A stretch of 7,680 nt of DNA from Opitutaceae bacterium (GTDB lineage: Bacteria; Verrucomicrobiota; Verrucomicrobiia; Opitutales; Opitutaceae). Position 1 is the first letter of the stretch, and every line of letters begins with the position of its first letter. Position numbers and translations under genes: made by a program. Positions 1 through 7,208 of this stretch are shown here, piece by piece. Under the pieces are notes generated by a model, which saw nothing but the letters and a program-made list of their open reading frames with translations, was not told the DNA's origin and did not search any database. Location: positions 1 through 7,680 of the forward strand of contig RGAX01000135.1 of NCBI GenBank assembly GCA_009919985.1, given 5' to 3'.

Positions 1-1203
1 CTCGATGTCGGCCACGGGGCGCGTGCCGGTGCGGATGGCGCGCAGGAAATCCGCCCAGAGCTCTTGGATATTTTGCGAGTCGGGCTGGCGCAGTTGCGCG
101 GGCTCCGTGATGGGCGGGGCTTTGCTGTCGGTGGGGTAAAACGTCCAACCTTGCTGCCAGCCCATGTGAAAAATCCCTTTCGTGCCGTAAAAATAGCAGC
201 CGACATTTTCGCCTTTATCGGTGTTGTTGGCCCCGAAGCGGCGATGCTCCCATTGCACGTTAAATTTTTCGAAACTGTAGGTGGCAAGTTGGTGGTCGGG
301 GGCGTCGGTGGTTTGCTCCTGAGCATTAAGGATCGGAGCGCCGGCGATGGGGCGGCCGCCGCTGGAGAAGATGCGTTTCGGATATTTTTCACCCGTGACC
401 CAGAGGACTTGGTCGAGCCAGTGGATGCCCCAATCACCGAGGGTGCCGTTGGCGTAATCGAGGTAATTGCGGAAGCCGCGTGGGTGGATACCGCGGTTGC
501 CGGCGCCTTTGGTGGTATCGCGCGGATCACCGCCGTTGAACGGTCGGAGCGGGGCTGGGCCGCACCACATATCCCAGTCCAGTTCCGGCGGCACCGCGAC
601 GGTGGGCAACGGTTTTTCCGGACCGCTGCCGCCGTAGTTGACGAAGCAACGCACCATGCCGATCTCGCCGAGTTTGCCGGAGCGGATGAAGTCGCGTCCG
701 CTGACGTTGTGTGGGGAAATGCGGCGATGCGTACCGACTTGAACGACGCGGCCCGTGGCGCGCGCGGCGTTTACCATCGCTCGGCCTTCCAGGACGGTGT
801 GGCCGATGGGTTTTTCAACGTAAACATGCGCGCCGGCTTTCACCGCGGCGATCATGGGCAGCGCGTGCCAGTGGTCGGGGGTGCCGATGATGGCGATATC
901 GGGCTTCGTCGCAGCGAGACATTCGCGGTAATCTTTAAACAACTTCGGCGTGCTGCCGGAGCCCGCGGCGCCGTTTTTTAGCGTGAGTTCAAACTGGCGC
1001 GAATCGACATCGCACAACGCGACCAACTCACATGCGCCGCTGGCGAGCGCCTCGCGTAAGATGTTGTTACCCCACCAACCGCAGCCGATGAGCACGAGCC
1101 GGAAACGCGGGCCGCCAGATTTCGGCTGCGCGCGGAGAGAAAACGGGATCGCCGCGAGGGCGGCGGCGGTGGCGGAATTTTGGAGAAACGTGCGGCGATT
1201 CAT
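1..1203 (-). CDS. Tat-exported Gfo/Idh/MocA family oxidoreductase (3' end outside the window)
   Basis: An open frame of 401 codons runs from the ATG at 1203 to the left edge with no stop, so the C-terminus is missing, probably a few dozen residues judging by the usual length of Tat-exported members. The N-terminus MNRRTFLQ followed by an Ala-rich stretch is a twin-arginine signal. Residues 35-45 (LVLIGCGWWG) are the Rossmann dinucleotide loop, with GxGxxG at 40-45, and VALCDVD (61-67) is the second strand. TPDHWHA (108-114) and the family's EKP motif (130-132, K131 the expected catalytic Lys) follow. DWGIHWLD (257-264, H261) fits the conserved Asp-Gly-His region of the C-terminal domain. The family performs NAD(P)-dependent redox on sugars, cyclitols and derivatives; export suggests a tightly bound cofactor and periplasmic action. 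It lies 29 bp downstream of the TIM-barrel gene, so the two are probably cotranscribed. The substrate cannot be assigned. No Shine-Dalgarno is visible; the ATG is preceded by C-rich sequence. Confidence 0.93.
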   Translation of the reverse strand, partial: MNRRTFLQNSATAAALAAIPFSLRAQPKSGGPRFRLVLIGCGWWGNNILREALASGACELVALCDVDSRQFELTLKNGAAGSGSTPKLFKDYRECLAATKPDIAIIGTPDHWHALPMIAAVKAGAHVYVEKPIGHTVLEGRAMVNAARATGRVVQVGTHRRISPHNVSGRDFIRSGKLGEIGMVRCFVNYGGSGPEKPLPTVAVPPELDWDMWCGPAPLRPFNGGDPRDTTKGAGNRGIHPRGFRNYLDYANGTLGDWGIHWLDQVLWVTGEKYPKRIFSSGGRPIAGAPILNAQEQTTDAPDHQLATYSFEKFNVQWEHRRFGANNTDKGENVGCYFYGTKGIFHMGWQQGWTFYPTDSKAPPITEPAQLRQPDSQNIQELWADFLRAIRTGTRPVADIE

Positions 1204-1232
1204 GGGGCGGGGTGGGGTAACGCCGTTAACGA

Positions 1233-2315
1233 TTAAGTGCGGCGGCCGAGGCCGATCTCGCGGCGGAGGTAAGTGAGGGATTTTTCGATTTCGGTTTTTT
1301 GAAAATCTTGGGTGGCTTTTTTGCCCTCGGGGCCGGCCGGTGCTTTGAACGGTGTGAGCGCATGGCCGCGCGCAGCGAGGGCTTCGAACTTCGCGAGCTT
1401 CTCGGGGCGTCGGTCGTAGTGTTTCCAGAAATCAGGTTGTTTGTAGGGAAACGCGCGCTGTGAACCGGAAATTGTCTCGATCATGATCGGTACCTGCGGG
1501 CACAGCTGGGCCCAGCGCGCCGCGTACGCTTTCCAATCGATTAAGCCTTCGCCGACGCAGGTCCATTGCACGGCGGCCCCTTCGGGGGTGTTCCAGATTT
1601 GTTGGTCGCGCAGGGAGGAACAGATCGTCACCGGACCGAGTGTTTCGAGCACATCCATCGGATCTTCGAGAGTCCACGCGGCGTTGCCGGAATCGATGTT
1701 GGCACCCACCAGATCGCGTCCGGCGGTCTCGATAAGTTGCCTAAGTTCCCAGGAGTGCATGTCACCGGCGTGGTTTTCGATCGCGATTTTGACGCCGGCT
1801 TTTTCGGCGTCCCGGCGGCAGGCGTTGATGACGGCGATCGTATCGGCGATCCGCGCCTGGATGCCGCCCTCCGTCTTGCGATCCTCCATGGTGCCGAGAA
1901 CCGCGCGGAAGACGGGTGAGCCAAGTTCTTGCGCGACGCGGATGCCGAGACGCAGAAGTTCCTCGGCGGTACCCCAATTTTTCTTAAACGCTTTCGAAGT
2001 GGGGCAAATGCTCCAGCCTCCCACGTACAGCGCGAGACCGGCGGCATCGGCCTGCCGGCGCACGGCGCGAAGCGCAGCCGCGTCGAAACTCGCGTAGGCG
2101 TCGAGATCGGAAATAAACAGCGTATCACAGCGCAGCGACGCGGCGTAGGTGATAAGCTCGGGTGCTTTCCAGCCGAGGGCGCGCACCGAAAAGTTATCCA
2201 GCCCGAGGGCGATCTTGGGCGTTGGGGCCGTGGTGGCGGCGAGCAAATCGGAACGCGACAAGGCCGTGACCGCGGTAGCGGCAGCAGCGGTTTTCAAAAA
2301 CGTGCGACGGAGCAT
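1233..2315 (-). CDS. Tat-exported sugar phosphate isomerase/epimerase-like TIM-barrel protein
   Basis: This is a complete 360-aa protein. MLRRTFLKTAAAATAVTALS is a twin-arginine signal with an Ala-rich h-region, so the mature protein acts outside the cytoplasm. The rest fits the xylose isomerase-like (AP endonuclease 2) TIM-barrel superfamily. IAIENHAGD (177-185) supplies E180 and H182, GANIDSGNA (204-212) supplies D208, and IMIETISG (277-284) supplies E280; these are the expected divalent-metal ligands at barrel strand ends. GEGLIDW (255-261) is a typical family loop. Members isomerise, epimerise or dehydrate sugars and keto-sugars. The downstream neighbour is a Gfo/Idh/MocA oxidoreductase with a very similar Tat signal, which suggests consecutive steps on one substrate. 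Residues 285-345 are a C-terminal extension rich in Lys, Phe and Pro. The ATG at 2315 is chosen because it places the RR motif at residues 3-4. No Shine-Dalgarno precedes it. Family assignment is firm; the reaction is unknown. Confidence 0.92.
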   Translation of the reverse strand: MLRRTFLKTAAAATAVTALSRSDLLAATTAPTPKIALGLDNFSVRALGWKAPELITYAASLRCDTLFISDLDAYASFDAAALRAVRRQADAAGLALYVGGWSICPTSKAFKKNWGTAEELLRLGIRVAQELGSPVFRAVLGTMEDRKTEGGIQARIADTIAVINACRRDAEKAGVKIAIENHAGDMHSWELRQLIETAGRDLVGANIDSGNAAWTLEDPMDVLETLGPVTICSSLRDQQIWNTPEGAAVQWTCVGEGLIDWKAYAARWAQLCPQVPIMIETISGSQRAFPYKQPDFWKHYDRRPEKLAKFEALAARGHALTPFKAPAGPEGKKATQDFQKTEIEKSLTYLRREIGLGRRT

Positions 2316-2579
2316 GGTTAAAAACGAGGCGGGGTGAACGAGGCGGGCGAGTGGTACGAAGCTTGGTCAACATGAGAAGCGGAATGACCGATGACAAGCA
2401 GTCGCGTGACGCGGTTGCGCACAAAAATTACCTCGCTTGTAAGCCAAGAATAACGACTCCTCTTTTTCGCCCGCTGACTCGTTTTGCTCCGTAATTGTAA
2501 CCCCACCTAGCTTTACCCCCAAGGGCTGTGTGGGCCTGATTTTTTTCACTGCGATTTTACCTTACTGGCCTCACGTCCT
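2316..2579. promoter_or_regulatory. Divergent intergenic promoter region
   Basis: These 264 bp separate the minus-strand TIM-barrel/oxidoreductase operon from the plus-strand receptor/PHP operon, so promoters for both must lie here or very near. The sequence is visibly more AT-rich and T-tract-rich than the genes, with T/A runs near 2423-2427, 2462-2466 and 2540-2546. I see no convincing sigma-70 pair. It holds two short inverted repeats: CGCGT-g-ACGCG at 2403-2413 and GCTT-gt-AAGC at 2435-2444. These could be operators, but short GC palindromes arise easily by chance. Minus-strand reading frames of about 60 codons cross the region, overlap each other and lack recognisable domains, so I treat it as non-coding. 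Confidence 0.6.
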
Positions 2580-5500
2580 ATGAAAACTACCCCCTCGTTT
2601 GTGTCCGCAGCTCTTTTCTGGCTTTGCGCGTTGCTTGCGCTAGCGCTGGCCGCTTCTGCCTCTGCGCAAGGCGTTGCCACGGGCAGCATTGAAGGCCGCG
2701 TCTTCGATACGCGCCGCGCTCAATACCTTGAGATGGCGCGCGTCACCGTCGAGGGCTCCAAACAGGAAACCTTCACCGATGCGACGGGCCAATATCGACT
2801 CGCTGGTCTGCCAGCGGGCAAAGTGACATTGAAGATTTTCTATACCGGCCGCGGCACGCTGACCGAAGCCGTGGTCCTAGCGGCGGGCGAGACGGTGCAG
2901 CGCGACATCACGTACACCGGTGAGCCGGCGTCTGCTAAAGAAAAATCCGGCGTCGACGACACAATCAAACTCGCCGCGTTTACCGTCGATACTTCGCGTG
3001 AAATGGACGCCTCATCCATAGCGATCAACGAGCAGCGTTTTGCGAAAAACATCACTAACGTCGTCTCCGCGGATGCGTTCGGCACGATTGCCGACGGCAG
3101 CGTGGGCGAGTTTATGAAGTTTCTGCCGGGCATCACGAGTGATTACACAGGCGGCGATGCTCGACGTTTCTCAATCAGCGGCGTGCCGGCGGGCAACGTC
3201 CCAATTTCGGTCGGCGGTTTCGATATGGCGAGCGCTTCGGGCGCCGGTACTACGCGCGCCGTCGAGCTCGACCAGGTTTCTATTAACAGTATCTCGCGCG
3301 TTGAAGTAAACCGCTCGCCGACGCCCGAGCAGCCCGGCTCCGCTCTCGCCGGTTCGGTGAATTTCGTCCCGCGCAGCGCCTTCGAGCGCAACAAACCGTC
3401 TTATAACTACAGCGTTTCCTTCCTCATGAAGGACGCCGAGCGCGCCTTCTTGCGTGAGACCCCTGGCCCAGGCTGGGGTGAAAAAACCTACAAAATTCAC
3501 CCCGGCTTCGACATTTCAGCGATTGTGCCGGTGAATAAAAACTTCGGTTTCACCTTCTCCGCTGGCTACTCGATGCAGTACACCCCGCAGAGCAACCAAG
3601 CGCCGCAGTGGCGCGGCGCTGCGGCCGTCACCAACGTCGCGGCCAATCTCAACACGGGCCTCCCCGACACCACACCCGATAAGCCTTACCTCACGAATTA
3701 CTCCTGGCGCGACTCCGGCAAAGACACCACGCGCTACTCCATCGCTACCACCGTCGATTGGCGCTTTGCCCCGCGTGATCGGCTCTCTTTTGGTTTTTCC
3801 TACGCTTACCTTCGCGAGCATTTCGCAACGCGCACGCAGAATATCATCATCAACCGTGTAGCTCCTGGTGATTGGGGTCCGACGTTTACTAACGGCGTCG
3901 CCAGCACCTATCCCACCACCGGCACCGCCATCAACGCCGGCCAAATCGAACTCGTGAACAACGGCCGTATCCGTCCCGGTCGCACGATCATGCCCACGCT
4001 CACCTGGCGCCACGACGGGCCGCTTTGGAAATTAGAATCCGGTCTTTCTTACTCCACCTCGCGCATTCACTACCAAGACATCGACGACGGCGCCTTCAAT
4101 AGCTTTATCGGTCGCCGCACCAATGTGACGATTCGCTTTGACGATATTTTCTATCTCCGCCCGAGCACGATTACGATCACTGATCCCTCCGGTAAACGCG
4201 TCGATCCCTCCGATCTTAGCAACTACTCCATCGTCTCCGCCAATAGCGTTCGCCAAAAAGCTTACGAGACCCGCCGCCAGGCCTACGGCAACGCACGCCG
4301 CGATTTCGTGGTCCGCGATATCCCGGTCACGCTCAAGAGCGGCTTTGATGTTCGCACGGTCCTCCGCGACCGTCGTGGCACTTCGGGCGAACTATATAAT
4401 TATGTCGGTGCTGACGGTCGCGCTAGCACCACGCCCACCACGCAAGCCGGCTTGATCAACGATGACAGCCCCATGCCGTTTTTCGACAACGTCTATTCGA
4501 CGCGCGTCCCCGACTTCGGTCTGCCCAAGCAGCAACAAGTGGATAACGGCAAACTCTGGCAGGGCTACAAAGCGAATCCTAGCTATTGGACCCGCAGCCC
4601 CACCGCCGACTACACCAACGAAACGAACAACTCCAACCGCGTGGAGGAAATCATTTCCTCGGGTTATTTCCGCGCCGACGGCGCCTTCTTTAGCAATCGC
4701 CTGAAGGTCACCACCGGCGTCCGCGCCGAACAGACCAACATCAACGCCCAAGGCGTACTCAACGACCCTACGCGTAATTTCCAACGCAACGCCGCGGGCC
4801 TCGTCCTCAAAGATGCTGCCGGCACGCCGCTGCCCATCATCAGCAGCACGACCGACGCCCTCGGTGCGCTCAAGCTGACTTTAGTCGACCGCGGCTACAC
4901 TGCGAAGAAAGAATTCCTCCGCCTGTTCCCGAGCCTCAACCTCAACTACAACCTCACAGAAAATTGGATCATTCGCGGCGCCTATTACCAAACTGTCGGC
5001 CGGCCCGAATTCACCAACTACGTCAGCGGCGTTACCTTGCCCAATACCGAGTTGCTGCCCAGTGCCTCCAACCGTATCACGCTTGGCAACGTCAACCTCA
5101 AGGCCTGGCAGGCGGAAAGTTATGTCGCCCGGCTCGAGTATTACTTCGCCCAAGGCGGCCAAATCTCCATCGGCGGCTTTATTCGCGATTATAAAAACGC
5201 CTTCGTCGCCACGGTCACGCGTCCCACGGAAGAATTTCTCGCGACCTACGCCCTCGATCCCGACACCTACGGCGACTACGACGTGTCTACAAATTACAAC
5301 AACCCGAACAACGTCCGCATGCACGGTCTCGAGTTCGATTACCAACAACCGCTCACCTTCTTGCCGTATTGGGCTCGCGGCATGCGCTTCTTCTTTAACG
5401 CCAGTTCGCAGCGCGCGAAAGAATCCTACGATCAGTTCATGGACATGAACCCCTTCGTTGCGAACTACGGGCTCAGTCTCACGCGGCCCAAGTGGAATAT

Positions 5501-5786
5501 CCGCATCAACGAAAACTATCGCGGCGTCCAACGCCGCGCCGCCGTCACGGGCCGCAGCATCGAACCGGGAACCTACAATTACCGTACCAAGCGTCTCTAC
5601 ATCGACATCAGCGCCGAATATTTTCTAACCAAAAAACTCGGTGGCTTTATCGCCCTGCGCAATTTTAACGGCGCCACTGAAGATCAAAAAACCTATGGCC
5701 CCAGCACGCCGCTCTACGCGAAATTCCGCCAGCGCGATGATTACGGCGGCTCGCTCTGGACCGCCGGCATCAAGGGCTCGTTCTAA
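2580..5786 (+). CDS. TonB-dependent outer-membrane receptor with N-terminal carboxypeptidase-regulatory-like domain
   Basis: A complete 1068-aa receptor. Residues 1-30 are a Sec signal peptide (hydrophobic 11-25, likely cleavage after ASAQ). Residues 33-111 form a beta-sandwich carboxypeptidase-regulatory-like domain (GSIEGRVFD, TDATGQYRLAGLPAG). A linker with IKLAAFTVD (129-137) sits where a TonB-box-like segment is expected. Residues about 150-265 are the plug: NVVSADAFGTIADGSVGEFMKFLPGI, then RRFSISGVP and VEVNRSPTPEQPGSALAGSVNF, the usual end-of-plug signature. Residues 270-1068 are the beta-barrel, rich in alternating aromatic strands and ending in Phe, as expected for the outer-membrane insertion signal. 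The role is TonB/ExbBD-energised import of a ligand too large or scarce for porins. The gene leads an operon with the PHP hydrolase 29 bp downstream. No SusD partner is present. The ATG at 2580 is chosen because it gives the signal peptide; no Shine-Dalgarno is visible. The ligand is unknown. Confidence 0.95.
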   Translation: MKTTPSFVSAALFWLCALLALALAASASAQGVATGSIEGRVFDTRRAQYLEMARVTVEGSKQETFTDATGQYRLAGLPAGKVTLKIFYTGRGTLTEAVVLAAGETVQRDITYTGEPASAKEKSGVDDTIKLAAFTVDTSREMDASSIAINEQRFAKNITNVVSADAFGTIADGSVGEFMKFLPGITSDYTGGDARRFSISGVPAGNVPISVGGFDMASASGAGTTRAVELDQVSINSISRVEVNRSPTPEQPGSALAGSVNFVPRSAFERNKPSYNYSVSFLMKDAERAFLRETPGPGWGEKTYKIHPGFDISAIVPVNKNFGFTFSAGYSMQYTPQSNQAPQWRGAAAVTNVAANLNTGLPDTTPDKPYLTNYSWRDSGKDTTRYSIATTVDWRFAPRDRLSFGFSYAYLREHFATRTQNIIINRVAPGDWGPTFTNGVASTYPTTGTAINAGQIELVNNGRIRPGRTIMPTLTWRHDGPLWKLESGLSYSTSRIHYQDIDDGAFNSFIGRRTNVTIRFDDIFYLRPSTITITDPSGKRVDPSDLSNYSIVSANSVRQKAYETRRQAYGNARRDFVVRDIPVTLKSGFDVRTVLRDRRGTSGELYNYVGADGRASTTPTTQAGLINDDSPMPFFDNVYSTRVPDFGLPKQQQVDNGKLWQGYKANPSYWTRSPTADYTNETNNSNRVEEIISSGYFRADGAFFSNRLKVTTGVRAEQTNINAQGVLNDPTRNFQRNAAGLVLKDAAGTPLPIISSTTDALGALKLTLVDRGYTAKKEFLRLFPSLNLNYNLTENWIIRGAYYQTVGRPEFTNYVSGVTLPNTELLPSASNRITLGNVNLKAWQAESYVARLEYYFAQGGQISIGGFIRDYKNAFVATVTRPTEEFLATYALDPDTYGDYDVSTNYNNPNNVRMHGLEFDYQQPLTFLPYWARGMRFFFNASSQRAKESYDQFMDMNPFVANYGLSLTRPKWNIRINENYRGVQRRAAVTGRSIEPGTYNYRTKRLYIDISAEYFLTKKLGGFIALRNFNGATEDQKTYGPSTPLYAKFRQRDDYGGSLWTAGIKGSF

Positions 5787-5815
5787 AAAATAAAACCTAA
5801 ATCTCGGATTTTCTC

Positions 5816-7186
5816 ATGTCGTCCTCGCCTCGTCTCCGCGCCGGCTGCGTGCTCGGTTTAACACTATTGGCGCTCGCGCCCGCGCTTGCGCTTGCGCCCG
5901 TTCGCGCCGCTGACACCGAGCCGCGTTGGTTTAAGGGTAATCTGCACACGCATTCGCTTTGGAGTGATGGCGATGATTACCCTGAGATGATCACCGACCG
6001 CTACAAGCGTGCTGGCTATCACTTCCTCGCGATGTCGGAGCACAACATCATGCCCGAGGGCCAGCGCTGGTTTGCGCTCAAGCCTCCCGCCGTCGTCGCC
6101 GGAAAACTCGAGCAACGCGGCGGCGGCGCGGTGCTAGATAACTACCTCGCGCGCTTCGGGGCCGACTGGATCGAGCAACGTACGACCGCCGCCGGAGTCC
6201 GTGAAGTCCGCCTCAAGCCGCTCGCGGAATACCGCCCGCTCTTCGAGGAGCCCGGCCGTTTTCTGATGATCCCGAGTATGGAGGTCACCTCGAGTTGGAA
6301 GCGCCCTAAAACCGCGACCACGCCTGAGCAAACGGGCCCGGTGCACATGAATTTTACGAACCCGCGTGCGCTGATCGCGCCCGTCGCCGCCGACAACGCC
6401 CTCGAAATCATGCAACGCTCCGTGGAAGCAGTCCTCGCGCAACGCCAGGCGACCGGTCAGCCGATGTTTATCCACCTCAACCACCCGAATTTCGTCTGGG
6501 GCGTGACTGCTGAAGAACTGATGCAGGTGCACCACGAGAAATTTTTCGAAGTCTACAACGGTCACCCCGGTGTGCACAACGCCGGCGATGCCGCGCATCT
6601 AAGCACGGAGGAAATCTGGGATGTCGTCCTCACGCGCCGCCTCGCCGAATTGAAACTCGAGGTCATGTACGGCATCGGCGTCGATGATTCCCACAACTAT
6701 CAACAACTCATGCTCGGCAAGAGTAACTCCGGGCGCGGCTGGGTGATGGTGCGCGCGCGCCACCTCACGCCCGAGTCGATCGTGTTGGCGCTCGAAGCCG
6801 GTGATTTTTACGCGTCATCCGGCGTGACTCTTCAGGACGTGACGCGCTCGGCCACGACGCTTTCGCTTGAGATTCAACCCGAGCCCGGTGTGACGTATGT
6901 GACGCAGTTCATCGGTACGCGGCGCGGCTACGACCCCGCGCGTCAGTTACTTCCGTCGCGTGATGGCGACGCGGGATCGAAGAAAACGCTGCCGCATCAC
7001 CGTTACAGCAAAGAGGTGGGCGCCGTGCTCGCTGAAGTGAAAGGCCTGAGTGCGGCGTACACGTTGCGCGGCGACGAGATTTACGTGCGCGCGCGCGTGA
7101 TGTCCTCTAAGGCCAAAGTTAACGGCAGCGTCGCCGATGAATTTGAGATGGCCTGGACGCAGCCGCTGTTGAACGCGGCAAAGTAA
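5816..7186 (+). CDS. Secreted PHP-domain metallohydrolase (CehA/McbA-like)
   Basis: A complete 456-aa protein. Residues 1-32 are a Sec signal peptide (cleavage near VRAAD), so the enzyme is periplasmic or secreted. The PHP metal-site motifs appear in order: NLHTHSLWSDG (42-52; H44, H46, D51), LAMSEHN (71-77; E75, H76), IPSMEVTS (152-159; E156), FIHLNHPNF (218-226; H220, H223) and GVDDSHNY (288-295; D290/D291, H293). The stretch RGWVMVRA...LEAGDFYASSGV (307-337) followed by a beta-rich tail is typical of the CehA/McbA branch. PHP proteins hydrolyse phosphoesters; CehA/McbA-type members are linked to carbamate ester hydrolysis. A di- or trinuclear metal site is expected. Motif II has SEH where TDH is usual. 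It lies 29 bp after the receptor gene in the same direction, so its substrate is plausibly what the receptor imports. The start has only a GGA trinucleotide 7 nt upstream. The exact reaction is unknown. Confidence 0.92.
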   Translation: MSSSPRLRAGCVLGLTLLALAPALALAPVRAADTEPRWFKGNLHTHSLWSDGDDYPEMITDRYKRAGYHFLAMSEHNIMPEGQRWFALKPPAVVAGKLEQRGGGAVLDNYLARFGADWIEQRTTAAGVREVRLKPLAEYRPLFEEPGRFLMIPSMEVTSSWKRPKTATTPEQTGPVHMNFTNPRALIAPVAADNALEIMQRSVEAVLAQRQATGQPMFIHLNHPNFVWGVTAEELMQVHHEKFFEVYNGHPGVHNAGDAAHLSTEEIWDVVLTRRLAELKLEVMYGIGVDDSHNYQQLMLGKSNSGRGWVMVRARHLTPESIVLALEAGDFYASSGVTLQDVTRSATTLSLEIQPEPGVTYVTQFIGTRRGYDPARQLLPSRDGDAGSKKTLPHHRYSKEVGAVLAEVKGLSAAYTLRGDEIYVRARVMSSKAKVNGSVADEFEMAWTQPLLNAAK

Positions 7187-7202
7187 CCGCGCTCACTTTT
7201 TT
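7171..7202 (+). terminator. Probable intrinsic terminator of the receptor/PHP operon
   Basis: CGCGG at 7174-7178 pairs perfectly with CCGCG at 7187-7191 across an 8-nt loop. Beyond one mismatch, two further outer pairs are possible (7171-7172 with 7193-7194). A run of six T follows at 7197-7202, five nt after the inner stem. The PHP stop codon (7184-7186) lies inside the loop. The stem is short and the T-run slightly distant, so strength is uncertain. On the other strand the tract reads as A, so it would not terminate the convergent gene. Confidence 0.55.
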
Positions 7203-7208
7203 GTCGGC

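Noticed and set aside
64..981. Plus-strand reading frame of 305 codons
   Set aside because: It lies antisense to the oxidoreductase, whose minus-strand frame shows a Tat signal, GxGxxG and EKP motifs in order. The plus-strand product has no recognisable domain and reflects GC-rich codon bias.
950..1276. Plus-strand reading frame of 108 codons across the junction of the two minus-strand genes
   Set aside because: It overlaps both real genes in antisense, its product is low-complexity and Arg/Gly-rich, and no start signal is seen.
2367..2549. Minus-strand frame of about 60 codons in the divergent intergenic region
   Set aside because: It starts at GTG without a ribosome-binding site, overlaps another frame of the same length (2318-2506), shows no domain, and would fill the only promoter space available to two operons.
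4881..5531. Minus-strand frame of 216 codons inside the receptor gene
   Set aside because: The receptor's plus-strand frame is continuous and shows clear barrel features. The antisense product, with many Val, Glu and Gly residues, is typical of the complement of a GC-rich gene.
5843..5848. Possible lipoprotein signal at Cys11 of the PHP protein
   Set aside because: The Cys precedes the hydrophobic stretch instead of ending it, and the preceding residues (LRAG) do not fit a lipobox. An ordinary Sec cleavage site after residue 31 or 32 fits better.
5869..5903. Repeat-rich DNA (GGCGC-tc-GCGCC, then GCGCTT twice) in the PHP signal peptide
   Set aside because: It encodes the hydrophobic LALAPA/LALAPV h-region. 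Ala/Leu codon bias in GC-rich DNA explains the repeats, so I do not call a regulatory element or a phase-variable tract.
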